From Cystobasidiopsis lactophilus (taxonomy: Eukaryota > Basidiomycota > Agaricostilbomycetes > Agaricostilbales > Chionosphaeraceae): 64,000 nt of DNA. Shown one piece after another: positions 20,925 to 32,539 of this stretch. Position 1 is the stretch's first letter; each line of letters begins with the position of its first letter. The stretch spans positions 992,001 to 1,056,000 of the forward strand of contig BCIO01000002.1 of assembly GCA_001599975.1 (NCBI GenBank). Direction: 5' to 3'. The notes under the pieces were generated by a model. It saw only the letters and a list, made by a program, of their open reading frames with translations, was not told the origin of the DNA and ran no database searches. A program made the position numbers and the translations under genes.

Positions 20925-23340
20925 CCCACTTCGCCGGCTGCTATTTTGGGGCCAAGGGTTCGTCCCGCTACCCTCTGAGCTCTGCAATTGTGAAGCTTAA
21001 TGTGGACGACGTTTTGAACAGATCCTCGTCCGCCTTTCCGCCAGCTTGATTTCGTCACGTCTTTGGGCCACTTTCAAGGTGGCGAATGTTGGAGTGGCGA
21101 ACTGCCTTTTGGTCCTCTCCCAAATGACCATCGTGCGTTGGATACCGTCTAGATCATCCTGGTTCTCTTCTGAATTGCTTCCACGCACAGATCGGGCAAT
21201 GCTCGTGCGTGGGCTTCAGTGGTGCTCCCTCGACCCTCGACCTGCATTGTGGAGCGCTGCGAAAGGAGCAAGGTGTGTTTATCTACCCTACCAGAAGTCT
21301 GGCCTCCTTCTGACTCTTGCAAGAATATCGCACAGGTCCGGATCTTCACGTCCGAGTCGATTTCGCAGTCAATTCGCGACCCTCGCTCCGCCCCTTGGCG
21401 AGCCCTCACTTTCTGACTGGACCAGCAAATCACGGTGCGTTCCCCTCTTCGACACTCAACATCAGAAGGTATACCCTTCTGAAAAGTTTGTCGTCTTTGC
21501 ACAGTTCCAAGATCGAACTCAGGCTCGCCACCCACCCTTCAAGGCCAATTTCAACCCGAGGAGATAAAAGCTGCCTCGCCGTGCGTTTTGTCCCTGATAT
21601 TTAGAAAGCTTCTTTTCTCCCATTTCATTGGTCGAAGCGCACAGATCCAATGCTGCGCCTGCTCCCCTCACTTTGGCTGGCTGATACTGTTGGGCCAAAG
21701 GTTCGTCCAGCTACCCTTTGAGCTCTGCACTCTCTTGTGAAGCTTGTTGCGGATCTGGTTCTGAACAGAGCCTCTTCCGCTTTCCCGCCAGCTTGATTTC
21801 GTCACGTCTTTGGGCGACTTTCAGGTGGCGAATGTTGGAGTGGCGAACTGCCTTTTGGTCCTCTACCAATTGACAATCGTGCGTTCACTACCCTCTAGAG
21901 CATCTTGGTTCTCTTCAGAGTCAAAACATCGCACAGATCAGGCAATGCTCGTGCGTGGGCTTCAGTGGTGCTTCCCCGACCTTTGACCCTCGACTTGCAT
22001 TGTGGAGCGCTGCGAAAGGAGTCAGGTGCGATACTCTACACTACCAGAAGCTTAGCATCCTTCTCAGGCGTTTGATGCCATCGCACAGGTCCGGATCTTT
22101 GACACCTTGTTCAAGCTGGCCACCCTCCTTCGAGCCCTCACTTTCTGACTGGTCCAGCAAATCACGGTGCGTTCCCATCTTTGACACTCTTATTAGAAGG
22201 CATACCCTTCTCAGAAGTTCATCAACATCGCACAGTTCCAAGGATCGGACTCAGGCTCGCTCGCCCACCCTTCAAGGCCAATTTCACCCCAAGGACGGAG
22301 CAGATGCCTCATAGTGCGTTTGGTCTTTCACCATTAGAAGTCTTGCCTTTCTAAGGAACGCTGGTCCCGCACAGCTCCCACATTGCGCCTGCTCCCTTCG
22401 CCTTCGCCGGCTGCCACGTTTAGTCAAGGGTTCGTCCGCTTCCCTCCCACTTTAAGCTCTCTCTCTTGTCGAGCTTATTGCCATAGCGACGCATGCGAAC
22501 AGACCCTCGTTCCGTCTTTCCGCCAGCTTGATTTCGTCTCGTGTTTGGGCGACTCTGACGGTGGCAAATTTCGGAGTGGCCAACTGCCTTTTGGTCCTCA
22601 ACCGAATGGAATACGTGCGTTCACTGCCCTCTAGAGCATCTTGGTGCTCTTCGAAGTTAAAACATTGCACAGATCGGGCATTGCTCGTGCCTAGGCTTGG
22701 TGGTGCTCCCTCAACCTTCGACATTCGCTGGGTTTCCTAGGCTGTCAGATAGCAAGGTGCGTTGCCCTACACTATCAGAAGTCTAGCATCCTTCTCATCC
22801 CTTTTTTCCTGGACGCACAGGTCCGGATCTTTGACACCTTGTTCAAGCTGGCCACCCTCCTTCGAGCCCTCACTTTCTGACTGGTCCAGCAAATCACGGT
22901 GCGTCACATTTGTACACTGGCAGAAGGCATCTGATTCTTACACGTCGAACAATGCACAGTTTCAAGATCGGACCGAGCCTCGCCACCCACCTTTAATCCC
23001 AGCCTGGGCCCATGGGGATAGCAGCTGCCTCGTCGTGCGTATTGTCCTCGACCTTTAGAAATCGTGCTTTTCTAACCCCATTGAGTTAACCGCACAGCTC
23101 CCATGCTTGCGTTCGCTCCCTTCGCCTTCGCCGGCTGTCACTCTTGGGGCAAGAGGGTTCGTCCGCTTCCCTCCCTCCTAAAGCTCTCTCTGGTCGAGCT
23201 TACAAAGGAAGTATGCGAACAGACCCTCGTTCCGTCTTCCCGCCCGCTTAATTTCATCACCTCCTTGGGTGGCGACTTTTTCAGGTTGGCGAACTGCCCT
23301 TGCCCTTGCGCTTTGCTTTTCCCTTAGATAGCCTTCTCTA
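20925..23340 (+). repeat. Tandem array of ~735-bp units, each with five intron-like segments
   Basis: Units begin near 20934, 21677, 22411 and 23131 (periods about 743, 734 and 720 bp); the fourth is partial. Each full unit has the same five GT-AG segments. The first has a GTTCGT donor; the others mostly GTGCGT, with all acceptors ending ACAG. Unit 1: 20958-21021, 21133-21190, 21273-21335, 21435-21504, 21581-21644. Unit 2: 21701-21768, 21879-21936, 22026-22088, 22167-22235, 22314-22374. Unit 3: 22430-22502, 22615-22672, 22757-22820, 22899-22959, 23035-23097. Unit 4: 23157-23222. Lengths are 58-73 nt; the second is 58 nt in all three full units. Intervening exon-like blocks are 55-112 nt. Unit 1 is open through all five blocks in one frame, but units 2 and 3 hit stops, so coding is not supported. 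Most likely a spliced non-coding transcript or a decayed repeat gene. Confidence 0.7.
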
Positions 23341-23493
23341 GATTAACATTGTACTCCCTCATACACACTAGATGCCACACTATAAACCACATTCCCAACC
23401 CAACTTTTCTTCAGCACCATCATCCTTTGCCTCCTGGCAATTTCACGCTCCTCCTCCCCTAAAAACCTCTCTCTCCCCTCAACAACCCAAAAC

Positions 23494-24711
23494 ATGGCTC
23501 CCCGCGCTCCCGTGAACGACTCTGACCTATTCACGATCGACTCTGTCGGCTCCCAATCCACCCGGGATCGGCTCCAACGCTCTTTGGGGTCGTCCAAAAA
23601 ACTTTTAAAGTCGGAGCAAATCCTGCTCAACACTTCCTCTTCCCCCGCATTGAGGAGCAACAAGGGTCGAGTGTTGAGGGCTCAGGTTCGAACGAGGGAG
23701 AGAAGTGGGAGGGGATTGTTGGATTTAGGCAAAGGGGATCAGAGGGGGAAGGAGTTGGGGAAGGCGGTTAAAGAGGCGGGAGGGTTTGATTTGTGGTCAG
23801 CGCCGAGACAAGGGCCTGTGTTACCCAAGGTTAGTCTCTCCTTATTGCCCAGTTACAAAAGGCTTAAGGGGTTGAATAGACACTGAAGAAGCACCATCTT
23901 TTGTCCTCCGAGTTGTTGCCACCTTCGATCCCTAACCCACACCCGGGCTCATCCTACAACCCAACCCACTCAGCCCACCAAGCCCTCTTACACCAAGCCA
24001 CTTTGGAAGCCATCGCCGTCGAGGATGAAGCTGACCAATTGGCCCGCGCCAAAGAGGAGCACGAGCGAGCTAGGAAGGCGAGGGGAGCTAAGCCGGCTTG
24101 GGAAGGTGCTGAAGAAGATGTAGGCTCTGGTTCCGAAGAGGAGCAAGTGGAACCAGAGGAGGTGAGGAGGAAGAAGACGGGGAGGAAGACGGAGAAGCAA
24201 AAGCAAAGGAGGCTAGCTAACATTCGCTCAGAGGTTCGTCCCTTTCCCTTTCTTGACACTCTCACAACTTGTCTGAAGTATGGAAGACGAACAGAAAGAA
24301 GGTCAGAAACAAAGAGCCTTGGTCAAAGCTCAACGACAAGCGACGGCCGACCTACCCCTCTTGCTGCGTTCTTTCACCCACTCAAAAACCACCTCGCTCC
24401 TCGCTAAACAACGCCGGTCCAGCGCCTTCTCGCACAAACTGGCCACTGAAGGACTGACCAACTTGCGCTCGGGGAAATACAAGGTGCCCACTTTGCCCAC
24501 CTCGGTCCAATTGGAGGAGGACTTGTCGGAGGGCTTGAGGGCTTTGAAGCCGGAGGGCAGTCTGTGGAGCGCGTGGAAGAACTCGGTCATGCGCCGAGGC
24601 AAGTTGGAGGTCAGCCATGCGGGTGTTACGAAGATGAAGAGGCGCAAGGGAGAGGTCAGCGGGCGGAAGAGGAAGATGGTGGAGAGGCACGACTTTAAGA
24701 GGTTTCATTAA
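23494..24711 (+). CDS. NOP53: Ribosome biogenesis protein NOP53 (GLTSCR2/PICT1 family)
   Basis: Nucleolar factor that recruits the Mtr4/exosome machinery to pre-60S particles for 27S and 7S rRNA processing. Exon 1 opens MAPRAPVNDSDLFTIDSVG (start 23494) and ends GGFDLWSAPRQGPVLPK. Exon 2 (about 23885-24232) has PHPGSSYNPTHSAHQALLHQ, the NPGxSYNP block of the family, then a long Glu/Lys-rich coil. Exon 3 has KYKVPTLPTSVQLEEDLSEG, LRALKPEGSLW and a basic tail ending ERHDFKRFH, matching the conserved Nop53 C-terminus. Codons in exon 1 are AT-richer than in neighbours. It lies immediately downstream of the spliced-looking tandem array in the same orientation, so a long 5' leader cannot be excluded. 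Confidence 0.9.
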
Positions 24712-24829
24712 AAGGTCTTCTGGGAGTGGTGTGGTGTTTGCATTTTTACATACGACAGTCGTTTTTTCCTTGTTTACAAGAGTCCTCCCCCGTTCACCGC
24801 CGGAAGCAAAGCATCGGGTTCAAGGGACC

Positions 24830-25569
24830 TTAGTCCACCTCAAGGCTTTCGACTTCTTCAGCCCTACCATTGCTTACCGCCTTCTTGAGGGCGCTTTGGA
24901 CCTTAGCCTCCGCCTCCTTTTGCCTCTCAGCCAACTTGATCGCCCGCTCGAACTTGGCGCGCTGCTCCCGCCTCCTCCTCCGCTCCACCTTCAGCGCTCG
25001 CCGGCTCGGCCTCTCCTCTGCCCCGTCTGGGTCCATCCACCAAGCCACCAAGACGACGCAGTGGTCGACTAGGTCCGTGGCCAACTCCCACATCGCATCC
25101 GGGGCGGAGATAGGGAGGGGAGCGAGGGAGATCAGGCGGTATTGGGCTGGAGGAAGTCGGGTGCGGATGAGGACGGGGCGGAGCAAGGGGTGTTGGCCTG
25201 GGACAAAAGGTCGGAAGTCGCTCGCGCTGTAGTGTCTGTCGCGAACCCGACCCCATGAGGCCATTGTTGAAAAGCATTTGGGGGAGAAGAAAGAAGGACT
25301 CCTCACTTGACAGTTCGTCGGACGGCAGCAGCCACCATCAACCCTTCGGCGGCGTCGATGGCATGATGGTCCAACTCTCCCAAATGGAGGCGCACCAACT
25401 TCCTCCCCGCGAGCTCCCTCTCCTTAGCCGCGGCGGAGCTCGAAGGAGGTCGGGAAGGCCAAGCAGACGCTGAGCGCTGCGGGCCAGTAGTAGTGGGTCG
25501 GAGCAAGGCCGAGAGTCGGGCAGATTGCAAAGCATAGCAGTCTTTTCGGTCCAGCCGCTGGTAGAACAT
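24830..25569 (-). CDS. Uncharacterised basic protein, two exons
   Basis: Not recognised. Exon 1 starts MFYQRLDRKDCYALQSARL at 25569 (an in-frame Met at 25620 is also possible) and runs to HAIDAAEGLMVAAAVRRTV. A 71-nt intron (25236-25306) joins in frame to KHYSASDFRPFVPGQHPLLR, VLIRTRLPPAQYRLISLAPL and ELATDLVDHCVVLVAWWMDP. The C-terminal 60 residues are a charged helix (KVERRRRREQRAKFERAIKL). The protein is about 220 residues, without a signal peptide, and convergent with NOP53. The basic tail would suit RNA or ribosome binding, which is only a guess. Confidence 0.55.
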
Positions 25570-26055
25570 CGTGTGCTTCAGAGAGAGAGAGGATATGAAA
25601 CCAGATGAAGCACAAGGCACCCCGTCCCCCGATCAGCGAGGCAAGAAAGCACACAAAAGGCGAACAAGTCTTTTTGTTCAGCTCTTTTTGGGGGGAAGCG
25701 GGCTCTTTTGTGGCAGCGATAAGACACGGCGCGAAGCCTCAGAACTCGCGTCTGAGCGGGAAATGGGATAAGGGATGCTGGTTATTGGGACGAAAGAGCC
25801 AAGCCCAGCATCAAATCGGGACGAATTCGACGCCACCAGCGCCAGTTTGGGCTGATGGCGCCGAATCGGCCTGTCTCAGCGTTCGACAAGAATTTCATGC
25901 TCTTCTAAAGCTCATCAAGCTTCCATGATGGTGCGGAAAACGGTCAAAGGGGAAAGAGCGTTCGACCTTGATGGCGGTCTCTCGCCAACCTTCGCTCCGC
26001 CCGTGGTCGGTGGCGTCGCTGAACAAGTCCGGCTTCCAGCTTTGCTCACGGTGAC
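25570..26055. other. Intergenic region
   Basis: About 490 bp between two minus-strand genes. Nothing recognisable apart from the presumed promoter of the 24.8-kb gene. Confidence 0.35.
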
Positions 26056-28649
26056 CTAGGTAGTGTAGCTTTCATGCCCAGTGCCTCTGAGCAATTGCAG
26101 CGGCGATATAGTTACAGGTCGTAACACCCTTCTATGAATTTTGACCCCTCTAATCAAAATGGAATGAGACACGTTGCCATGATTAGTGGCCACCTGGTCA
26201 AGAGGAGCTTGAGCATTGAAGCGCTCTGCATGACGGAAGCAGGAAGGGAACGCACTGAAGATCGAGTCTTTGGTGTAGCGCCAGTACGTGTCCTTCGAAC
26301 TGGCTCGAATCCGCTTGCCAAAGTACATGATCGGCACGAACGAGAGGATGACAGCTGTACAGGCATGCAAGGGTCAGCGAGAGGAGGGAAGATAGGCAGC
26401 CATCGGTGAACGCACCCAACGAAGCGAAAGCCAGGGTGATGAAGCAGTTGGAGAACCCTAGATTGGTATAGAATGGCACAATCGCGTAACCCCTAAGAGG
26501 TTTATTATCAGGATGGGATGCTTGGGGGAAAGGCAAGCGGGAAACAACGAACATGCCAAAGCTCAAGGTGTTGCGGACGAGGATGGCGCCGATCATGACC
26601 TCTCCGGACAGCTCTCTGTAGACGTCCAGGATGTAACCCAGGCTGAGGGCGGCGGCAATGACGGCGTAACAGCCAATGAGGAAGGTGGCGAACTGAGAAG
26701 CGATCAGCGCGCTCGAGTGCCACAGTCAGAGGGGCGACCTACGACGAGGCCAAACCAATGCACTTCGTGGTCGGCACCCACGCCCCAAAGAATGAAGCCG
26801 AAGGGCACGATGACGGCGCAGATGCTGAAGAGGATCAGGCGATGCTCCGGTTCGCGCACGCCGCGGTTCTTGCGTGCTGCGTAGATGGCGTACTTGTCGC
26901 CGAGCCAGCCAATGCTGAAGCCACACAAGATTGAACCCACTGCGGCAGACACGTAAGTTAAGGAGGTCTCAGAGATGTGCGAAGGCACTCACGAAGTGGA
27001 CCGATGTAGACCAAGCCGAGGGAGCCGGGCGAGAAGTTGTAAGGTGGAGTTGCCATGATAGGGCCGAGGGTGTCAACCAGGACGGTGTATGCCACGAGGG
27101 CAGTCCCATATTGAAATCCGGCGAAGAAGACCAATGGGAACCTGAAGATCATGTATGTCGGGCGCCAGATGGCGGTCAACAGCTGTTGATTGGTTGCGTA
27201 GCGTTTGGGGAGCTTGAAAGCAGTCGTGAGACGATGCACAATGGTGAAGACGGAGGCATGCGCACCTGGAATACCATAGCCATTAGGCTGCGAGGCCGGC
27301 CGACGAGGTGTGTGGCGCCCTCCGCCGAGACTATGACCTGACCAATGGCTTCTCCTTTCTCGGACGACGCCTCGCTGGCTGGCTCTGAGGTCACAGCAGC
27401 GACGGCAGCGCGGTTGAAGTTGGTCTAAGATGAAAACACATTTAGCATGCGGTTTGGCGCCGCAAGATGTGAAGACACTGACCTCCTCGAGGCAGAAGAA
27501 GCAGATCACAAAGGCTGCCAATGCCACAGCAGCTGTCCAATACATGGTATTGTTCTCGCCCACGCCTTCGAAAACACTGGGGATTTGGCGTCAGCGCTGT
27601 CTCTTCCTCTCCAACTCATCAAACACTTACTATCCCGACATCAAAGGTCCACTAAAAGCGCAAGCGTAGAGGGTGAAGGCATATATCGAAATATAAAAAC
27701 CTCTTTCGTGGGAGAAATACATTTGGGCGATCGAGATCTCGACCATGCTCTCGACGGGTGGGTCGAAAAGGCCGTGGAGGACCCGTGAGGCCAGCCAAGC
27801 ACTAGGTGTCTCGATGACTGGAGGTGTGAGGGTAAGAGATGAGGTTGGTGATAATGTAAGGGAAGCGCACATGCTGAGTGGCAACACATCGACTCAGCAT
27901 GCGATTCCAGTAAAGCAAAGGAAAGCAGGCTTACGGGTCCAGAACGACACGCCAGCAATGACCAAAAGACCGACTGTAGACAGTGATGAGCGGACCAGTC
28001 GCCTGGAAGATATCAAAAGAAAGACCGCATACACAGGTAAACCCATCGCTGGCCAAATGCCATGGCGAACGGGATCAAGAGGATTCCAGCCCACCCCAAC
28101 ACGCCATACAAGCTGCAGGAGAGCACTTGAGATTTGACGCGAAGTTGCTGGCGCCTACGGTGATCGACTTACTACCCGACGCCTTGACTCAGGGTGGCAC
28201 TGCAGGCGTACTCTTCAGACGACCTCCCATAGCAGATTAAAGATGCCAAGCTTACGCAGAGAGGCCTTGGCGTTCTTCAATAGCCCCAAAGATGCTAAAA
28301 ACGGTCGACCCGCAAAAGCCAGATGCCCAGGTGTCTTCGGTTGCGCTGATTAGCCACTGCAATGAACACGTCCTCGAGAACGGCTTACAGGCCATCAGAC
28401 CAATGAGGGTTCGGAGCTTGCGCCATGGCACCCAGTTCAACCTGTATTGTCGAAGGCTCCAATCAGATCCAGCGCGCCGGCGACCAAATCCGAAGCAAAC
28501 ACGCACGGATCATTGACATCGCGAGACGGTGTGGGGTGTAGAATGACATCCTTGTTCTTGTTGGAGTGAAGCACTCCAGATTCATGGTGGTCGATGTTGT
28601 CCACCAAGTACAGCTGGCCTGGGATCCCATCGATGTACGCCTCGCTCAT
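26056..28649 (-). CDS. MFS transporter (fungal DHA1-like general transporter)
   Basis: Major facilitator with many short introns. The cytosolic N-terminus starts MSEAYIDGIPGQLYLVDNID at 28649. An intron after VNDP restores the fungal hallmark DPLNWVPWRKLRTLIG. Further exons carry helix-rich segments: ASRVLHGLFDPPVESMVEI, QMYFSHERGFYISIYAFTLY (the conserved HERG loop), NTMYWTAAVALAAFVICFF, a cytosolic loop, YMIFRFPLVFFAGFQYGTAL, GSILCGFSIGWLGDKYA, FSICAVIVPFGFILWGVG and FSNCFITLAFASLGAF. The C-terminal exon begins AVILSFVPIMYFGKRIR. The exact stop (26056 or earlier) is uncertain. The layout matches plasma-membrane drug or metabolite transporters, but the substrate is unknown. It sits at one flank of the metabolic gene group. 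Confidence 0.82.
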
Positions 28650-28699
28650 GTTGGACGCGCAGCCTCTATTTCTGGAAGGACAAGAGAGGAAAGGTGGTA

Positions 28700-29880
28700 G
28701 AGAAAAACGTGGAAGTGTGAGGTGAAAAGAAGAGGGGCCACTTAGTGGGCGAAAGGAGGACTAGCGGCAAGCGATTGGCGGCATAAAATCCTAATCTCCT
28801 GCTTCGGCTGGCACACACCGAGGCGCTTCTCACAAACTTGGCATCGATAGGATTCCAGCAAGATAGCAGAGGAAGCGTCGTCGTATGATAGCAATCCTGG
28901 AAAGCGGAATCGGGTCCTTCCGGGCCAATATTGGGCCGAAACCATCCGCACATCATCTGGTGGCTCGAGACGCAGCCCCCAGAGTGCGCTGTAAATTGTC
29001 GCCAGTACATGGGTTCCAAGTCGTGCCAATGGCAGGGGAGCTGCAGCGGTTGAGGCCGACCAAATTCCGTTAGAATGCAGTGAGTCGAAACACATCGTAG
29101 CCGAGTGAAGCCAATAATGTCGTTGAGACTGCGAGGAAATGTCGCTGACTGCATGAGTACCAGAAAAGTGTGTCAGATTGGAAGACACGGCTGCTTGGCA
29201 GGTAATCAAGCAACACTTGTAATCCTGCTGAACGCAAAATGTGGACATGTGGCAAACGCGCAAGTGCCATAGCCTTCGGGGCAGACAGCATTTTGCTCTC
29301 GAAATCGTAACTGGACGACACTTGACGAGGCAGGCTAAGGAAGATGGGCCTTGTCCCAGAGTGGCGAAGGCCCCCCCTATTTGCATACTAATTGTGACCA
29401 CTCGTCCGGTCTAAAGTAGACGCGTAGCTGCGCAGCCAGACAGCCAGCATAGGGTCTCATCAGGTGACAGGATCAGGGCCAAGCAGCGCCGCAGGAAGCC
29501 AATGGCAATTCGTGAGCCAAAGACGAAAACGAAACGCGCATGAGTGGCCCGGATTGCGAAGCGACATTCCTCTGAGATTGAGTGCGGCAGTATCGTAGAG
29601 TAAAGAAAGCACTGTGAAGAAGCCAAGAATCACTGCAGCTACCCATGAGCCGTGCTCAAATTGGCGCATGAAGTTGAGCGGGAGCAAGCTTGGAGCCGGC
29701 CGACGACGCGTTCTTCACCGAGACTGCCTGTTCCGGGACTGGCTTGGTAGTGAACGTATTGTGCACTGATTGGGGCCAGCAGTGGACGCGGATCAACGCA
29801 ATGGAGGACAATCCAAGCAAGGCGACATCTGCCCGCAAATTGAAGTCACTCAAGGCCTTGAGAAGGTCGGGCGAGGGCAA
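28700..29880 (-). CDS. Possible membrane protein, exon structure unresolved
   Basis: Hydrophobic coding-like pieces lie on the minus strand but I could not join them with confidence. They include MPSPDLLKALSDFNLRADVA (start 29880), HGSWVAAVILGFFTVLSLLY near 29620, LRSAGLQVLLDYLPSSRVF near 29220 and LATIYSALWGLRLEPPDDVR near 28990. The order of a D-L-L-K-A-L start, several membrane helices and an L-x-P-P-D-D-V block recalls fungal wax-synthase/MBOAT-like proteins, but the catalytic W-x-x-x-W-H-Q block expected after it is not visible. It may be a degraded gene or one with unusual splicing. Confidence 0.28.
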
Positions 29881-30309
29881 TGTGTCAGCGACCGGTGCGC
29901 ATGCTGGGACTCTTCGTTTCTGTATTGGAGTGCCATGCTCTACGAGTCTGCGTCGTCGGCGTTCTGAACTGATCCGATGAACGCGCGCAACTAGCCCAGC
30001 TCAGATCGGCAATGCTTGCTCTCCTCCTCTTTCCTCCTGCTTGTCCGACTGGTTCCCGTTTCACAATTCTCGTTGCCGACATTTGTAGCCAGCTCAGAGT
30101 TGATCGCTTTTATTCGTGCACGGCCAGGCCAGCCCTCTAAATCTTACTACCCTTTGGCGCTTTCAAATCAACACTAGCGGCAGACTCCCATAGCCTGGGG
30201 CATTCATCTTACAAGTCAATAACCCGATTCGCGAGGCCCGATGGTGAAGACCGGCTCTTCGAGGGGAACCAGCATGCCACTGGCGGCTTCGACACCTGGT
30301 CAACTTCTT

Positions 30310-32221
30310 TTAGCGAGGCAGTCCTGGGCAATAGAAACACTTAGACACACCAAAGTTGGCAATTTTAGGCATTCGAACATTCAACACTGATCCGTCTAAG
30401 TCGACGATCTGGGTGGCGACGCCGGCTGAGGGGCCGAGCTCCGGCCCAACATTGAGGTCTGAAGCGCTGTCGGGCAGCTTCTGGTGCAGCTTGAGTGTCC
30501 CACTGAACTCGAAATTTCGGATAAAGTGGGCCACGATGAGCTGGATCTCTGTGGTGGCGACGTATCGACCAGGACAGACTGAAACTGAGACCTTAGCTAT
30601 CTAGGCCGCGCACACGATCAACAACAAGACTGACTGGTAGCACCTCCACCAAAAGCCACTGAAGATCGACCACTCAGCGCGACACGCTATTTCCTAGCGA
30701 AATGTGGCGTACACTGGTTGGCGTACAAGCCCTGCCCCTCGCCAACAAAGCGATGGCCTTTCCAAGCGGCAGAATCGTTGCCCCAAACATGAGGATCATG
30801 TGTGGCAGCAAGCGACATGATTTTGAGGGTGTCGCCGGGTCTGAAAGACTGCTTGACATCGGGCAGCTTGAAGGAAGAATCTGGCCCTAATCGCGTAAGC
30901 TGGTGCACACAAGTACTAGAATTTCAAGAAGCTAACCTTTAACTGTACGACCAGCGAAGACGGCTCCACGAAGGCGCATGGTCTCTTGGATCACGGACGA
31001 CATGTAAGGCGCGGCCGCCTTTAGATCAAGACCGACCAGCGGACCATCTGGCAGAGCGTCGCACTCTGCTTTGACGGCGGCGTAGAGCTTGGGACTTTGA
31101 AAAAGGTAGGTAAAGAGCCATCCTGGGACCTCGCCAGTGTTGATGCCCAGGCCCGACAGCTGGGGTTTTAAGTGCCTTTAGTTAGCATGCAGATGGCAAA
31201 ACTAGGCAAAACGCTCACAAACATGCCCACCCAGCTTGATGCAGCGTGCATGCTGCACTCTCCTCTTCCCTTTTCGAAGAGATCAACGACACCTCTGATT
31301 GTCGAGCCAGATTTTTCGACAGCAGCCTGGTCTTCCATGAAGCTCTGCATTGCGACTCGGAGCTTTTCACGCCCGCTCGTGAACCGACGTCCCATGGGCA
31401 AGAGTTTGAGCCAAAGCCATCTCGGCAGGAGGGGCAGCAGTTCGATTTGGTTGAGAACATGGGCGTTGTGCATCAAGTCCCGAGTAGGCTGGCGGACCGC
31501 GTTGGGGTCCATCGATTCGCCGTAGAATGACCATACAGAGGCATCCCATGTCACAGACCAGAGCTTGTGCGCGAGCGGAATTTGTTTGCCGGTGCCCACA
31601 TGCGCTTTGAGTTGGCGCATCGAAAGTAGAGTCTGTTTCCAAGCCCGCGTGAGGTTGAACTAGATGCTCAAGGCGGTATACACGTACATGTTCTTCAAAT
31701 GCCACCAAAGTAGGAGCGATATTGCTTTTGGTGAGAGAACGAGTCGAGAACTTTTCCACAGAGCGGATAACATTGTAGCCTTGCACCATTGGGACTTGCC
31801 ACACAGCCTCGTGCATGACTTCGATAGCATCACGATGATCCAAAGAGGGTGTGTTTGCAAACCTATGCCTTCCAGGCTTTGGTGAATGGTCCGAGAGAGA
31901 AAAGGAGAACCGCTCACATTGCCTTAGCCAGGTTGTGATCGAGCAGGTAGAATTGCTTTCCAAGAGAACCTGATACTCCATGATCGACCCTGGCGCCGTT
32001 GAGTCTTGCAGAAGCTCCTCACCAGGCCACGGAGCCTTGAAGGACACCATCTTGCTCTTGCTAGCGCGGTCATAGAATTTTTGATGGTCCATCAGGAAAC
32101 GAATGTAGCCAACACAGTCGGACACCACTGATGGCAAGAAGACCACAGCGAGAACGAGAAAACCAATAGCCGCGCATAATGTTAGAGAAGGATCGAGGAC
32201 GAAAGCCACAGTCGGCGCCAT
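30310..32221 (-). CDS. Cytochrome P450 monooxygenase
   Basis: Haem-thiolate monooxygenase anchored in the ER. The start at 32221 opens a membrane anchor (FVLDPSLTLCAAIGFLVLAVVF). Middle exons give MRQLKAHVGTGKQIPLAHKL, WSVTWDASVWSFYGESM and the I-helix region LSGLGINTGEVPGWLFTYLF. The K-helix E-x-x-R is in SSVIQETMRLRG. PGDTLKIMSLAATHDPHVWG comes before the meander. The Cys loop is split by an intron near 30600: FGGGAT joins CPGRYVATTEIQLIVAHFIR, giving F-x-x-G-x-x-x-C-P-G-R. The I-helix G-I-N-T-G sequence departs from the usual A-G-x-D-T. That departure resembles CYP7/CYP8-like fungal P450s, some of which do not perform standard hydroxylation. It lies among oxidoreductase and transporter genes, suggesting pathway tailoring. 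Confidence 0.86.
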
Positions 32222-32539
32222 TGGACAGCAGCAACGGAGCTGGGCAGCAAGGTAGACTCTTGACACGAATTTGATAGCATCCTGGTTAGCGGCAAAAGCC
32301 TGGCGCCAATAGTTCACTCGCTGTCGAGGGAACACCCTTGCTGCGGCTGATAGAGCGATTAGATCGATCAAGATCAGATCGATTCGGCTCGGCTAAATCT
32401 TGGCGCCAGCCGCTTGACCCTCCCTCGCTCGCCTTTGTGAGGCTCTCCCGGCCACAACCAGGACAGGGTCCACTGCTACTGCTTCTTTGCCTTGTTCTCC
32501 TTGCCTCCCTTTTGCCATCTCCACGTAATACCGCCAATC

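Noticed and set aside
20958-23222. Array introns as hosts of C/D or H/ACA small nucleolar RNAs
   Set aside because: The intron-like segments are only 58-73 nt, too short to carry a snoRNA plus splice signals, and no paired C and D boxes were seen at the segment ends.
20934-23340. Array as a transposon or LTR-type element
   Set aside because: No terminal repeats, target-site duplications, or transposase, integrase or reverse-transcriptase motifs were seen.
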